A stretch of 64,000 bases of DNA from Phyllobacterium sophorae (GCF_003010965.1 NZ_PGGM01000002.1:310001-374000); one strand, 5' to 3'; positions 17,990 to 28,163 are shown, numbered from the stretch's first letter. Numbers and translations: made by a program. Notes: generated by a model not told the origin, from the sequence alone.

Positions 17990-18673
17990 TCAAGCATTAA
18001 CGGCACCGATCAGATCGTCCGCAAGTTCGACTTTCAATTCACGATAGTGTGAGATGATCCGGCTTGGATCGTAAGTCGCAACTGGATGGTCCGAATAGCC
18101 GAAATCGACGGCGACGACAGGAATTCCCGCGGCTTTCGCTGTATCGATATCGGTGCGGCTGTCGCCAATCATGACCGCGCGTTCCGGATCACCGCCGGCT
18201 TTCCTGATTGTTTCAATCAAATGACGGGGGTCGGGTTTGCGAAATGCGAACGTATCCGAGCCGCAGATTGCGCTGAATCGCGATGACTGGCCAAGCCCGC
18301 TCAACAGGTTGACAGAAAGTGCTTCAAACTTGTTGGTACATACCGCCAACAGATAGCCGGCGCCTGAGAGGTCTTCCATCGCCTTCTCGGCGCCTTCGTA
18401 GAGCGCCGAATGGCCGGGCATATGGGCGCTGTAATGTGCAATGAAGACGTCGACCAGCCAATCGAGCTGTTCCGGACTGAGAAGCTTCTGCTGTGCCTCA
18501 AAGGCACGTTCGATCATCACGCGCCCGCCTTGCCCGACATAGCGGCGCAGCGTGACGGGATCGACCTTTTGCATCCCGGCCTCGCTGAGGCAGTGATTGA
18601 GACTATCGAGAAGATCGGGTGCGGTATCCACCAAAGTTCCATCGAGATCAAAAACAACGATTGGTTGCGACAT
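17990..18673 (-). CDS. gph: Phosphoglycolate phosphatase (HAD family)
   Basis: 227-residue HAD hydrolase. Motif I is FDLDGTLVDTAPD (about residues 8-20) with nucleophile Asp; motif II Thr is in AVCTNK (about 112-117); the lysine and Asp motifs are in FRKPDPRHLIE and MIGDSRTDIDTAKAAG. This architecture and the helical cap fit Gph, which dephosphorylates 2-phosphoglycolate made during DNA repair or oxygenase reactions; other small phosphate esters are possible. AGGAAA ribosome-binding site. Divergent from rpiA. Confidence 0.9.
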   Translation of the reverse strand: MSQPIVVFDLDGTLVDTAPDLLDSLNHCLSEAGMQKVDPVTLRRYVGQGGRVMIERAFEAQQKLLSPEQLDWLVDVFIAHYSAHMPGHSALYEGAEKAMEDLSGAGYLLAVCTNKFEALSVNLLSGLGQSSRFSAICGSDTFAFRKPDPRHLIETIRKAGGDPERAVMIGDSRTDIDTAKAAGIPVVAVDFGYSDHPVATYDPSRIISHYRELKVELADDLIGAVNA

Positions 18674-18852
18674 TTGTTTTCCTGTGACGTGGCGAAATTA
18701 ATTCGCCAATTTTGTGGTGGGCACCCTTACACTCAAGTATAAGGCTGGCTGTAAAACAAGCAACGAGCCTTGACCCGATAGCCTGACGTGTTAGGAGCCC
18801 AGTGTCACGTCAAACCGATGTCGAGTCAAAGCTACAAGAGGGCGCACCACGA

Positions 18853-19566
18853 ATGGATGCCAGGACATTGAAAATCAAAGCAGCTGGTGAAGCGCTGACC
18901 TATGTCAGGGATGGAATGCGCCTTGGAATTGGAACGGGTTCGACAGCCGAAGAGTTTGTGCGGCTCCTTGCGGCAAAAGTCGCATCCGGATTGAATGTTA
19001 TTGGCGTGCCAACCTCCGAGCGCACTGCCGCGCTTTGCCGTGAACTTGGCGTCAAGCTCACCACTCTCGAGGATACGCCGGCACTTGATCTGACGATCGA
19101 TGGTGCGGATGAAGTTGGCCCGGAACTCGCGCTTATCAAAGGCGGCGGCGGGGCTTTGCTGCGTGAAAAGATCGTTGCGGCCGCGTCGACAGAGATGATT
19201 GTAATTGCGGACGAATCAAAGCTTGTGGAAACGCTTGGCGCCTTTCCGCTCCCCATCGAGGTTAACCGATTTGGTCTTGCAGCCACCACATTGGCGATCG
19301 AACTTGCGGCTTCCAGACTTGATCTTTCAGGTACACTTACATTGAGGATGACGGGAGCAGAACCATTTGTTACAGACGGCGGGCATTTGATCCTGGATGC
19401 ATCTTTTGGCCGCATTCCGGATACAAGAGCGTTATCGGCCGCTCTGCACGCCATTCCTGGTGTCGTGGAGCACGGACTTTTTTTGGATCTGGCGCGTGTG
19501 GCCATTCTGGCCGGTAGCGACGGTATCCGGACATTACTGCGCCGCGCGCCCGGTTCGGACGCATAA
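18853..19566 (+). CDS. rpiA: Ribose-5-phosphate isomerase A
   Basis: 237-residue cytosolic isomerase interconverting ribose-5-phosphate and ribulose-5-phosphate in the pentose phosphate pathway. Motifs: [12 protein letters not shown] (phosphate loop, about residues 26-37), [29 protein letters not shown] (about 80-108, catalytic Asp/Lys/Glu region). ATG 18853 is chosen because the family begins close to here; a GTG at 18802 would add 17 poorly conserved residues. The DUF2059 gene follows 95 bp downstream on the same strand. Confidence 0.95.
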   Translation: MDARTLKIKAAGEALTYVRDGMRLGIGTGSTAEEFVRLLAAKVASGLNVIGVPTSERTAALCRELGVKLTTLEDTPALDLTIDGADEVGPELALIKGGGGALLREKIVAAASTEMIVIADESKLVETLGAFPLPIEVNRFGLAATTLAIELAASRLDLSGTLTLRMTGAEPFVTDGGHLILDASFGRIPDTRALSAALHAIPGVVEHGLFLDLARVAILAGSDGIRTLLRRAPGSDA

Positions 19567-19661
19567 GGACGTAGCAACAAATTAAAATGGCGCATGATCC
19601 TTTGCAAAATCAAAGACGATTTTTGGGTCATGCGCGGCAACGAAAACGGAGCGATAAATTC

Positions 19662-20210
19662 ATGAACCGAGCATCTGGCTTTCGCCGCTTGATTGCACCC
19701 CTGTCTGTTGCGATCATGCTTGGCGGTCTTTGCACTGCACAAGCGCAGGAAATTACCCCCTCGCATCTGGCGGCGGCCCGCGCTGCCGTTTCCGCAATCA
19801 AGACCACGGACATGTTCGACACCATCCTGCCTGACGCTGCGCGCGGGCTGAAGAGTGAATTGATTCAGAAAGATCCGAATCTCGAATCCGTTATCAGCAC
19901 TGCCGTTGACGAGCAGGCACTGGCGCTTGCATCGCGTCGTGCCGATCTTGAAAACGAAGCTGCCCGCGCCTACGCCGTTTCGTTCACCGAAGAAGAGCTT
20001 AACGCCATCACGGGCTTCTACACATCTCCCGCAGGAAAAAAGCTGCTGTCGGAAGGCCCGATCGTGACGCGTGAAGTAAACAAGGCTGCAACGATCTGGG
20101 GGCGCGGTATCGCCCGGGATCTGGCGCAGGCCGTTGCCGAGAAGATCGCAGCCACCGCCGCGGCGACGGCGCCGGCCACGCCTGAGGCACCAGCCAAGCC
20201 GAAACCCTGA
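19662..20210 (+). CDS. DUF2059 domain-containing periplasmic protein
   Basis: 182-residue exported protein: signal peptide (cleaved after AQA, about residue 31), then a helical DUF2059 region (about 85-150) with the typical SFTEEELNAITGFYTSPAGKKLL segment, and an Ala/Pro-rich tail. Function of the family is unknown; it is commonly placed between rpiA and gor in Rhizobiales, as here. The start at 19662 has a GGAG site, and a terminator follows. Confidence 0.85.
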   Translation: MNRASGFRRLIAPLSVAIMLGGLCTAQAQEITPSHLAAARAAVSAIKTTDMFDTILPDAARGLKSELIQKDPNLESVISTAVDEQALALASRRADLENEAARAYAVSFTEEELNAITGFYTSPAGKKLLSEGPIVTREVNKAATIWGRGIARDLAQAVAEKIAATAAATAPATPEAPAKPKP

Positions 20211-20234
20211 TTGCTGCATGGATACAAAATCTGC

Positions 20235-20268
20235 AAAGCCCGGTCTCTAGCCGGGCTTTGTTCTTTTA
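20235..20268 (+). terminator. Intrinsic terminator after the DUF2059 gene
   Basis: Perfect 9-bp stem (20235-20243 with 20251-20259), 7-base loop, then a T-rich tail. It lies 25 bases after the stop codon and separates this unit from gor. Confidence 0.85.
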
Positions 20269-20325
20269 AGCCGCCACGATACAACCCATATGCAATGACC
20301 TGTCGACCAGATTCGGAGTGTTACC

Positions 20326-21717
20326 ATGACAAGCTATGACTACGACCTATTCGTCATCGGAGGCGGATCGGGTGGCGTACGAGCGGGTCGGCTTGCCGGC
20401 GCCATGGGAAAAAAAGTCGGGCTCGCCGAAGAATACCGGATGGGGGGGACCTGTGTCATTCGCGGCTGCGTTCCAAAGAAGCTCTTCGTTTACGCTTCCC
20501 AATTTCCGGAACATTTCGAAGCTGCCGCCGGATACGGCTGGAGCGTTGGGGCGACTACGTTCGATTGGCCCACACTGGTCGCCAACAAAGACCGCGAAAT
20601 TGCGCGGCTGGAAGGGCTCTACCGAAGCGGGCTCGATAACTCAAATGTCGAGATTTTCGACAGCAGAGCCGTGTTGATCGACGACCATACGATTGAAATC
20701 CTCAAGACCGGCAACCGGTTCAGTGCCGATCAAATTCTTGTCGCTACCGGCGGCCACCCCAATCCGCATGTGGCTTTGCCCGGGCATGAGCTATGCATCA
20801 GCTCGAACGAGGCTTTTCACCTCGAGGAACTGCCGAAAGCCATTGTGATCGAAGGCGGGGGCTACATCGCGGTGGAGTTCGCGAACATATTCCATGGTCT
20901 CGGGGTTGAAACCACGCTCGTCTACCGTGGTAAAGAAATTCTTTCACGGTTTGATCATGATTTGCGGCAATTGCTGCATGCGTCCATGGTTGCCAAAGGC
21001 ATTCGCATCCGCTGTGTTGAAGTTATCAAAGAGGTGAAACGGCCGGACAACGGGCGTCTTACCGTTCGTCTGTCAGCAGGCGATGAGCTTGTGGCAGACC
21101 AGGTAATGCTTGCGATCGGACGCGTGCCCAATACAAAAACGCTCGGACTCGAAGCGGCGGGCGTCGAGGTCGACGAGATTGGCGCGATCAAGGTTGATGC
21201 ATATTCGCGTACCACCAAGGGAAATATCTGGGCAGTCGGGGATGTGACGAACCGCGTTCAGCTGACGCCCGTCGCCATCCATGAGGCGATGTGTTTTCTT
21301 GAGACGGCGTTCAAGAATAATCCCACCAGGCCCGACCACCGGCAGATCGCCACCGCTGTTTTCTCGCAACCGGAAATCGGTACGGTGGGCCTCAGCGAAG
21401 AGGAAGCGGGCAAGCAGTTCAAGGAGCTTGAAGTCTATCGCGCCTTGTTCCGTCCAATGCGCAATACGCTTTCCGGGGCCAAGGACAAGATGCTGACCAA
21501 GCTCATTGTCGATGCTGCCAGTCGAAAGGTCGTTGGCGCGCATATATTGGGACCCGACGCCGGCGAGATGGCGCAGCTTCTGGCCATTCCAATCAAGGCG
21601 GGTTGCACCAAGGATGATTTCGACCGGACCATGGCCGTGCACCCGACAGCATCGGAAGAACTGGTGACGATGTATAAGCCGAGCTACCGCATCGTGGATT
21701 GCCAGCGCATGGACTGA
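20326..21717 (+). CDS. gor: Glutathione-disulfide reductase
   Basis: 463-residue FAD flavoenzyme that reduces oxidised glutathione with NADPH. Seen: FAD-binding GGGSGGVRAGRLA at residues about 11-23, the redox-active disulfide GGTCVIRGCVPKK (about 41-53), NADPH-binding GGGYIAVEFA (about 184-193), the second FAD motif AVGDVT (about 305), and the C-terminal HPTASEELVTM with catalytic His-Glu. All catalytic residues are present. GSTs and GFA-family genes elsewhere in the window would use the same glutathione pool. Confidence 0.95.
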   Translation: MTSYDYDLFVIGGGSGGVRAGRLAGAMGKKVGLAEEYRMGGTCVIRGCVPKKLFVYASQFPEHFEAAAGYGWSVGATTFDWPTLVANKDREIARLEGLYRSGLDNSNVEIFDSRAVLIDDHTIEILKTGNRFSADQILVATGGHPNPHVALPGHELCISSNEAFHLEELPKAIVIEGGGYIAVEFANIFHGLGVETTLVYRGKEILSRFDHDLRQLLHASMVAKGIRIRCVEVIKEVKRPDNGRLTVRLSAGDELVADQVMLAIGRVPNTKTLGLEAAGVEVDEIGAIKVDAYSRTTKGNIWAVGDVTNRVQLTPVAIHEAMCFLETAFKNNPTRPDHRQIATAVFSQPEIGTVGLSEEEAGKQFKELEVYRALFRPMRNTLSGAKDKMLTKLIVDAASRKVVGAHILGPDAGEMAQLLAIPIKAGCTKDDFDRTMAVHPTASEELVTMYKPSYRIVDCQRMD

Positions 21718-21725
21718 TACGTTGC

Positions 21726-22610
21726 CTAGGCGGCCTGTGCTATCCGGCGCGGCGCCGCATTTTCGGGAATTTTGGCGTGCAGCAGCCAGTTGGTGACTGC
21801 AGGCCATAATTTTCCGGCCTGGTGCTTCCGGAAAAAGCCCAAATGCCCGATCTGGGTGTCGGCGGATTGGCCCGGCGAAAACCACATTTCGTGAACCGGC
21901 GCATTGCCGAAGCGCGAGAGCAGATCGTTCACCGCTCTTCGCGTGCCCCAGACATCGTCGGTTATTCCGACCGAAAGGAGCGGGATCGCAACCGATTGGA
22001 AATGTCTTGCTTCGGGAACTGCCGGATCGGCGAAGAGGAAATTCGGATTGCGGCACCACCGCGCCCAATCGCGAAAGATGGTTCCCGGAACGGCCTCGCC
22101 CAATCCTCCCCACCTTGGCAGTTTGCCGAAGGGGATGGTGAGAGGCACGCCGAGAAGATTCATCTTGGCATACATCGCGCAGGGTTGGGCCGTGTTGCGG
22201 TAGTAGCCGGAGAGCGAGGCAAGCATCGTGTAACGTTCGAACTCCGAAGCACGATTGCTGAGGCCAAGGGCAACGCCACCATAGGAGTGGCCAATGCCGA
22301 CAAGCGGGCGGGGTCCTGCAATGCGCTTCAATTCGTCCAGGGCAGCCGGGAAGTCGAGTACACCCCAGTCCTTCAGGTTGAGCCGCGCCTTCCAATTTCG
22401 GGGCACGGCCGATTTTGCGACACCGCGATAGTCATATGTCAGCACATACGATGCGCCCAATTCTACCAGACGGCCGGCAAAATGCCGGTAAATCGTGTCC
22501 GGAACCGCCGCAGCAGATGAAATAAGGATGGCTGGGCCGTCGCCGGTCCCTTCAAACAGACTTCCATGCAGCGGAAAACCATCCGCTGCTTCAAATATGA
22601 TGTCGCGCAA
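21726..22610 (-). CDS. Alpha/beta hydrolase family protein
   Basis: 294-residue alpha/beta hydrolase. The nucleophile elbow is GIGHSYGG (Ser at about residue 109), with a likely charge-relay Asp in VGITDDVWG and a His in IGHLGFFRKH. The family includes esterases and thioesterases; substrate unknown. The start is TTG at 22610, preceded by a strong GGGAGG; no usable ATG lies near the conserved N terminus. A palindromic site covers its upstream region (22627-22646). Convergent with gor. Confidence 0.8.
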   Translation of the reverse strand: MRDIIFEAADGFPLHGSLFEGTGDGPAILISSAAAVPDTIYRHFAGRLVELGASYVLTYDYRGVAKSAVPRNWKARLNLKDWGVLDFPAALDELKRIAGPRPLVGIGHSYGGVALGLSNRASEFERYTMLASLSGYYRNTAQPCAMYAKMNLLGVPLTIPFGKLPRWGGLGEAVPGTIFRDWARWCRNPNFLFADPAVPEARHFQSVAIPLLSVGITDDVWGTRRAVNDLLSRFGNAPVHEMWFSPGQSADTQIGHLGFFRKHQAGKLWPAVTNWLLHAKIPENAAPRRIAQAA

Positions 22611-22626
22611 TCGATCCTCCCAGATC

Positions 22627-22646
22627 TTACCTTAACGTTAACGTAA
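22627..22646. promoter_or_regulatory. 20-bp palindrome, likely operator of the alpha/beta hydrolase gene
   Basis: TTACCTTAACGTTAACGTAA reads the same on both strands except for one symmetric pair; the inner ten bases are a perfect palindrome. It lies 17 bases upstream of the hydrolase start and about 160 bases from the DAHP synthase gene on the other side. The shape resembles the TTTACGTTTACGTAAA-like boxes described for MerR-family LiuR regulators, but no such regulator is in the window. Confidence 0.5.
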
Positions 22647-22808
22647 TTCAAATTGATGTAGCGGGCAACGACGAAAATGCTTTGCCGTCACAATCCTTAA
22701 CGGGACTGGTGCAAACGATGTAATTGGACTATATGAGCGCCTTCCGGCATGACCGGAGAAACCCCGAACAATCGCTACCAATATGGAAAGCAAATAACAG
22801 GTGCAATA

Positions 22809-24188
22809 ATGACCAAGAACTGGACACCGACTTCCTGGAGAGGCATGCCTATCAAGCAGGTGCCATACTATCCGGACGCTCAGGCCGTGAGCGATGTCGA
22901 GGCCCGTCTTCGTACTTATCCGCCGCTCGTATTTGCAGGTGAGGCGCGCAAGCTAAAGAAGCAGCTTGCAGCTGTTGCCAAGGGTGAAAGCTTTCTGTTG
23001 CAGGGCGGCGATTGCGCCGAAAGCTTTGCCGAACATGGTGCGGACAATATCCGCGACTTTTTCCGCGTATTCCTGCAGATGGCCGTCGTCCTGACGTTCG
23101 GGGCGTCCAAGCCTATCGTCAAGGTCGGCCGCATCGCCGGCCAGTTCGCCAAGCCGCGTTCCTCGGATACCGAAACGAAGAACGGCATCGAACTTCCGAT
23201 CTACCGCGGTGATATCATCAATGGTACCGAGTTCACGGAACAGTCGCGAACTCCCGATCCGGCCCGTCAGGAAATGGCGTATCGCCAGTCAGCCGCTACG
23301 CTCAACCTTTTGCGCGCTTTCGCACAGGGTGGCTATGCCAATCTGGAGAACGTAAACCAGTGGATGCTGGGTTTCGTTGCCGATAGCCCCCAAGGTGAGC
23401 GTTATGGTTCGCTGGCACGCCGCATCTCCGACACGATGGACTTCATGCGTGCCGTGGGTATTACGTCCGAGAGCAATGCCCAGTTGCGCGAGACGGATTT
23501 CTATACCAGCCATGAAGCATTGCTTCTCGGTTATGAAGAAGCCTTGACCCGCGTCGATTCTACTTCGGGCGACTGGTACGGCACATCAGGCCATATGATC
23601 TGGATCGGCGACCGTACGCGTCAGGCGGATCATGCTCACGTCGAATACTGCCGCGGTATCAAGAACCCGCTTGGTCTCAAGTGCGGTCCGACCTTGGAGC
23701 CCGATGACCTGATCCGCTTGATCGACCTCCTCAATCCGGCGAACGAACCGGGCCGCCTGACGCTGATCAATCGCTTCGGCCACGACAAGGTCGGCGATCA
23801 TCTGCCGAAGCTGATCCGCGCGGTGCAGAAGGAGGGCCGCAACGTGGTCTGGTCCTGTGATCCCATGCATGGCAACACGATCACCGCCAATGGCTATAAA
23901 ACACGGCCGTTCGACCGCATCCTGAAGGAAGTCGAAAGCTTCTTCGCCGTTCATCATGCCGAAGGAACCTATCCGGGAGGCATCCACATCGAAATGACCG
24001 GCAATAACGTGACGGAATGCACCGGCGGTGCGCGGGCGATTTCGGCAGAAGATCTGTCCGATCGCTACCACACCCATTGCGATCCGCGCCTCAATGCCGA
24101 TCAGGCTCTGGAGCTCGCATTCCTCGTTGCCGAACTTCTCAAGAAGGAGCGTGACAGCCATCCGCAGAAGCTGGCCGTCAACGCCTGA
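22809..24188 (+). CDS. 3-deoxy-7-phosphoheptulonate synthase, class II
   Basis: 459-residue plant-type (class II) DAHP synthase, catalysing phosphoenolpyruvate plus erythrose-4-phosphate to DAHP, the first step of the shikimate pathway. Seen: [24 protein letters not shown] (metal Cys, about residue 75), [32 protein letters not shown] (metal His), and [15 protein letters not shown]. Class II enzymes are unrelated in regulation to E. coli AroFGH and are the normal form in Rhizobiales. ATG 22809 has an ACAGGTG site; the frame opens earlier at 22749. A terminator follows directly. Confidence 0.95.
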   Translation: MTKNWTPTSWRGMPIKQVPYYPDAQAVSDVEARLRTYPPLVFAGEARKLKKQLAAVAKGESFLLQGGDCAESFAEHGADNIRDFFRVFLQMAVVLTFGASKPIVKVGRIAGQFAKPRSSDTETKNGIELPIYRGDIINGTEFTEQSRTPDPARQEMAYRQSAATLNLLRAFAQGGYANLENVNQWMLGFVADSPQGERYGSLARRISDTMDFMRAVGITSESNAQLRETDFYTSHEALLLGYEEALTRVDSTSGDWYGTSGHMIWIGDRTRQADHAHVEYCRGIKNPLGLKCGPTLEPDDLIRLIDLLNPANEPGRLTLINRFGHDKVGDHLPKLIRAVQKEGRNVVWSCDPMHGNTITANGYKTRPFDRILKEVESFFAVHHAEGTYPGGIHIEMTGNNVTECTGGARAISAEDLSDRYHTHCDPRLNADQALELAFLVAELLKKERDSHPQKLAVNA

Positions 24189-24213
24189 CCTGCTGGCCAC
24201 GCGTGCATATTGC

Positions 24214-24243
24214 AAAGGGCGGTCTCGGACCGCCCTTTGTTGT
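24214..24243 (+). terminator. Intrinsic terminator after DAHP synthase
   Basis: An 11-bp GC-rich stem (24214-24224 with 24228-24238) and 3-base loop, with the stem itself ending in TTT followed by GTTGT. It lies 25 bases past the stop codon. Confidence 0.8.
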
Positions 24244-24317
24244 GGGTGACCTGTGCAATTCCAATTAGCCCGGTGTTTTGGCTGGAGTTTTGCGTTTCAG
24301 GATTCTATCAAGGCTGC

Positions 24318-25493
24318 ATGGACACAAAACCCTCGCGCCGAATCCGCCTGACTGCGTCTTTCCGTTCGTTCATGGAGAATGAGGCCTCCGGGGGCATCAT
24401 TTTGATGGCAGTTGCCGCTTTGGCGCTGATCATTGCCAATTCACCGCTGAGCGAAGACTACTTCGGGTTCCTGAAGACCTATGTCGGCGGGTTGAGCATC
24501 CTGCACTGGATCAATGATGCGCTGATGGCCGTGTTCTTCCTTCTTGTCGGCCTTGAAATCAAGCGTGAGATGATCAGCGGACAGTTGTCGAACTGGTCGC
24601 GCCGAGCATTGCCTGGCTTTGCCGCGCTCGGCGGCATGATCGTCCCGGCGCTGATCTTCCTTGCCTTCAACGAAGGGGAGACCATCCGTGGCTGGGCAAT
24701 CCCGTCCGCCACCGACATTGCCTTTTCGCTCGGGGTGCTGTCGCTGCTCGGCTCGCGGGTCCCGCTATCGCTAAAGGTGTTCCTGACAGCCCTGGCCATC
24801 ATAGATGATCTTGGCGCTGTCATCATCATCGCCCTGTTCTATTCAGACGGCTTGAACGTGCCTGCGCTGGCAGGCGTGGCCGCTGTCTTTGGCATTCTCA
24901 TCGCGATGAACTACCTCGGCATGGTGCGGCTGTGGGCATATCTCGTTCTCGGCGTGATCTTGTGGATATTGGTCTTCAAGTCCGGCATCCACGCGACGAT
25001 CGCCGGTGTGCTGCTTGCCCTGGCCATTCCCATGCGCGGCGAAAAGGGACAGGCGGATTCGCCGCTGCTGGAGCTCGAACACGCGATTCAGCCCTGGGTT
25101 GGATTTCTCATTGTGCCCATCTTCGGTTTCGCCAATGCCGGTGTCTCCTTCAGCGGCGTATCGCTGTCCAACCTTGCCGACCCGGTACCGATCGGCGTTG
25201 CCGCTGGCCTCTTCTTCGGCAAGCAAATCGGTGTTTTCTCGTTCGCCTGGGTGGCCATCAAACTGCGCCTTGCCGAGCGTCCGGCGGGGGCAACCTGGCT
25301 GCAAATTTACAGCGTCGCGATTCTTTGCGGTATTGGCTTTACCATGAGCCTGTTCATCGGATTGCTCGCCTTTGCCAATTCGCCGCTGCTGCAGGATGAA
25401 ACGAAGCTGGGCGTGCTGCTCGGATCGTTGTTGTCCGCTGTTGTCGGCGCGGCGCTGTTGCGCCTGTCGTTGACACGTCCGGCAAAGGCGTAA
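24318..25493 (+). CDS. nhaA: Na+/H+ antiporter NhaA
   Basis: 391-residue inner-membrane antiporter exchanging internal Na+ or Li+ for external H+. About twelve membrane segments. The characteristic [17 protein letters not shown] segment (residues about 131-147) and the ion-binding double Asp in [14 protein letters not shown] are intact. The start at 24318 matches the family N terminus (short cytoplasmic tail, then [13 protein letters not shown]). The GFA gene follows with no gap or a short gap, so both may share a transcript. Confidence 0.95.
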   Translation: MDTKPSRRIRLTASFRSFMENEASGGIILMAVAALALIIANSPLSEDYFGFLKTYVGGLSILHWINDALMAVFFLLVGLEIKREMISGQLSNWSRRALPGFAALGGMIVPALIFLAFNEGETIRGWAIPSATDIAFSLGVLSLLGSRVPLSLKVFLTALAIIDDLGAVIIIALFYSDGLNVPALAGVAAVFGILIAMNYLGMVRLWAYLVLGVILWILVFKSGIHATIAGVLLALAIPMRGEKGQADSPLLELEHAIQPWVGFLIVPIFGFANAGVSFSGVSLSNLADPVPIGVAAGLFFGKQIGVFSFAWVAIKLRLAERPAGATWLQIYSVAILCGIGFTMSLFIGLLAFANSPLLQDETKLGVLLGSLLSAVVGAALLRLSLTRPAKA

Positions 25494-25556
25494 ATGCGAA
25501 AGGCGTCGCTTGCGGCGTCGCCTAAGTTCGTCGTCGATAATCGGGAGGTTGTGGTT

Positions 25557-25991
25557 GTGGTCGAGTTGCGTCGGGGCTCTTGTCTTTGCGGGAAAGTACA
25601 TTTCGAAACGCGGGGAAATCTGCGTGGCGTCGTTTATTGCCACTGCTCGCAATGCCGCAAGCAAACCGGCCATTTTCTGGCGGCGACCAATGTTCAGGAC
25701 GATTCGATAAGCGTTTCTGGCGAAGAGAATATCGGCTGGTATGAGGCGAGCCACTTTGCCAAGCGCGGCTTCTGCAAAAACTGCGGCTCGGTCCTTTTCT
25801 GGAAACACAACGAGCTTGACTATATTTCCGTCATGGCAGGGGCATTCGATTATCCTTCCGGACTACGCGCCGAAAGCCATATATTCGTCGCCGACAAAGG
25901 CGACTATTACGAGATTGGCGACGACCTGCCGCAATATGAAAAAAGTGGCGGTGGTGTCGTGGTTGCGGGGACTGACCGTTCAAAGGATTGA
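25557..25991 (+). CDS. GFA family protein (glutathione-dependent formaldehyde-activating/CENP-V fold)
   Basis: 144-residue zinc protein with the GFA/CENP-V cysteine pattern: GSCLCGKVHFE, YCHCSQCRKQTGH and GFCKNCGSVLFW. The prototype was described as promoting S-hydroxymethylglutathione formation, but most relatives have no proven activity. The frame is open from an ATG at 25494 that abuts the nhaA stop. I prefer GTG 25557, because GGGAGG lies eight bases upstream and the conserved domain starts just after it. Confidence 0.82.
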   Translation: MVELRRGSCLCGKVHFETRGNLRGVVYCHCSQCRKQTGHFLAATNVQDDSISVSGEENIGWYEASHFAKRGFCKNCGSVLFWKHNELDYISVMAGAFDYPSGLRAESHIFVADKGDYYEIGDDLPQYEKSGGGVVVAGTDRSKD

Positions 25992-26045
25992 CGCGCGCCA
26001 ATCTCCCCGTAAAGCTGCCCTCAGCGGAAAACACGGGGGCGGGGC

Positions 26046-26396
26046 ATGCATCGGCTAGTATTGGCATTCATCAATTCCATGCGTGCTCTGAAGCATCTGG
26101 CGAAGCATGAGCAAGCGGTCCAGCAAGAACTCATTCTGTTTTTCCTTTCCATTCCCATCGCTGCCCTTATTGCACCCTCCGGTCTTTCTTTCCTGCTTCT
26201 GACCGGGTCCGTTTTGTTTCTGATCATGATTGAAGTGCTCAACACCGGCATCGAGGCAGCGTGCGATGCGGTTTCATTGGATTTTCATCGCGAGATCCAG
26301 ATCGCCAAGGATTGCGGGTCACTTGCCGTGCTGATTTCGATCATCCTGGTTGCAACGGTCTGGTTCTATACGCTCTGGACGGTGTTTTTTTCCTGA
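26046..26396 (+). CDS. dgkA: Diacylglycerol kinase DgkA
   Basis: 116-residue integral membrane kinase with three membrane helices, recycling diacylglycerol to phosphatidic acid. The family core EVLNTGIEAACDAVSLDFHREIQIAKDCGSLAVLIS is present in part as ELILFF...IEVLNTGIEAACD (catalytic Glu and Asn) and AKDCGSLAVL. Length is typical. It lies 54 bp after the GFA gene and 54 bp before nadE on the same strand. Such kinases consume the diacylglycerol left when glycerophosphoryl groups are transferred to periplasmic glucans. Confidence 0.93.
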   Translation: MHRLVLAFINSMRALKHLAKHEQAVQQELILFFLSIPIAALIAPSGLSFLLLTGSVLFLIMIEVLNTGIEAACDAVSLDFHREIQIAKDCGSLAVLISIILVATVWFYTLWTVFFS

Positions 26397-26449
26397 TGCA
26401 TGTTACCGCCCACATTGTTTATCGAACAACGAAATGCTAAATACTCAAC

Positions 26450-28123
26450 ATGAGCAAAAATCCCGACATTCTCCGTATCGCCATCGCCCAACTCAATCCG
26501 GTGCTGGGTGACATCAAGGGCAATCTGGCAAAAGCCCGCGAAGCACGAGCGGACGCCGCACGTCAGGGCGCCGATCTCGTCCTTTACACCGAGCTTTTCA
26601 TTTCGGGTTACCCACCGGAAGATCTGGTGCTCAAGCGCGCTTTCATCGAAGCCTGTGAAAAGGCGGTGCAGGATTTCGCCCTGGATACCGCCGATGGTGG
26701 TCCGGGGGTCATCATAGGAACGCCGCTGAAGCGTGAGACCGGCTTGCACAACTCGGTCATGGTGCTCGACGGCGGTAAAGTGATTGCCGAGCGTTTCAAG
26801 GTCGATCTGCCGAACTATGGCGAGTTCGATGAAAAGCGTGTCTTCCAGGCTGGCCCCATGCCCGGTCCCGTCAATTTCCGCGGGGTGCGCATTGGTATTC
26901 CAATTTGCGAGGATATCTGGGGCGATCATGACGTCTGCGAAACGCTGGCGGAGAGTGGCGCGGAAATTCTCTGCGTACCCAATGGCTCGCCCTATTATCG
27001 CGGCAAGGTCGATGTGCGCTATCAGGTGGCGCTGCGTCAGGTGATCGAGACGGGACTGCCACTGGTCTTTGCAAACCAGCTCGGCGGACAGGACGATCTG
27101 ATTTTCGACGGTGCCTCCTTTGCGTTCAATGCCGACAAGAACCTTGCGTTCCAGATGTCGCAGTTCGAGGAACAGCTGATCGTCACGACATGGCGGCGCG
27201 GAGCCAATGGCTGGGCATGCCATGAAGGGCCGATGTCGAGGATTCCGGAGGGCGAAGAGGCGAATTACCGTGCCTGCATGCTGGGCCTGCGCGATTACGT
27301 CAACAAGAATGGCTTCAAGGATGTCGTGCTCGGCCTTTCCGGTGGTATCGACTCCGCGATCTGCGCTGCGCTTGCGGTGGATGCATTGGGCGAAGAGCGC
27401 CTGCGCGCCGTCATGATGCCTTATACCTATACGTCGAAAGATTCGCTGAAGGACGCCGAGGATTGCGCCCGCATGCTTGGTTGCCGCTACGACATCGTGC
27501 CGATCTTCGAGCCGGTACAGGGCTTCCTCAAGGCGCTTGGCCCGACTTTCGAGGGCACCAAGGAAGGCATTACCGAAGAAAATCTGCAGAGCCGCGCGCG
27601 TGGCACCATCCTGATGGCGATTTCCAACAAGTTCGGCTCCATGGTGGTGACCACGGGCAACAAGTCCGAAATGTCGGTCGGCTATGCCACACTCTATGGC
27701 GACATGAATGGCGGATATAATCCGATCAAGGACCTTTACAAAATGCAGGTCTATGCCATGTCGGAATGGCGCAATAACAATGTCCCCGCCGGTGGTCTCG
27801 GCCCTTCGGGCGAGGTTATCCCGGTGAACATCATCAAGAAGGCGCCCTCGGCCGAGCTGCGTGAAAACCAGACCGACCAGGATTCGCTGCCGCCTTATCC
27901 GGTGCTCGACGATATTCTGGAATGCCTCGTCGAGCACGAGATGGGCGTCGATGAAATCGTCGGGCGCGGTCATGACCGCGCGACGGTCGAACGCATCGAG
28001 CACCTGCTCTACATTGCCGAATACAAGCGCCGCCAGTCTGCGCCGGGTGTAAAGGTGACAAAGAAGAATTTTGGCCGCGACCGGCGTTATCCGATCACCA
28101 ACCGGTTTCGGGATCGAAGCTAG
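26450..28123 (+). CDS. nadE: NAD+ synthase, glutamine-hydrolysing
   Basis: 557-residue two-domain enzyme forming NAD from nicotinate adenine dinucleotide with ammonia from glutamine. N-terminal nitrilase-type glutaminase (residues about 5-270): catalytic Glu in LYTELFISGYPPEDL, Lys in KVDLPNYGEFDE, Cys in IPICEDIWG. C-terminal synthetase (about 285-557): PP-loop LGLSGGIDSAICAALAVDALG near residue 300 and TTGNKSEMSVGYATLYGDMNG-type ATP/NaAD-binding segment near 405. All catalytic residues present. A hairpin follows 40 bases after the stop. Confidence 0.95.
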   Translation: MSKNPDILRIAIAQLNPVLGDIKGNLAKAREARADAARQGADLVLYTELFISGYPPEDLVLKRAFIEACEKAVQDFALDTADGGPGVIIGTPLKRETGLHNSVMVLDGGKVIAERFKVDLPNYGEFDEKRVFQAGPMPGPVNFRGVRIGIPICEDIWGDHDVCETLAESGAEILCVPNGSPYYRGKVDVRYQVALRQVIETGLPLVFANQLGGQDDLIFDGASFAFNADKNLAFQMSQFEEQLIVTTWRRGANGWACHEGPMSRIPEGEEANYRACMLGLRDYVNKNGFKDVVLGLSGGIDSAICAALAVDALGEERLRAVMMPYTYTSKDSLKDAEDCARMLGCRYDIVPIFEPVQGFLKALGPTFEGTKEGITEENLQSRARGTILMAISNKFGSMVVTTGNKSEMSVGYATLYGDMNGGYNPIKDLYKMQVYAMSEWRNNNVPAGGLGPSGEVIPVNIIKKAPSAELRENQTDQDSLPPYPVLDDILECLVEHEMGVDEIVGRGHDRATVERIEHLLYIAEYKRRQSAPGVKVTKKNFGRDRRYPITNRFRDRS

Positions 28124-28163
28124 ACCGGCTAACTGTTGCAATCTGGCCGCACCAATATCCGAA

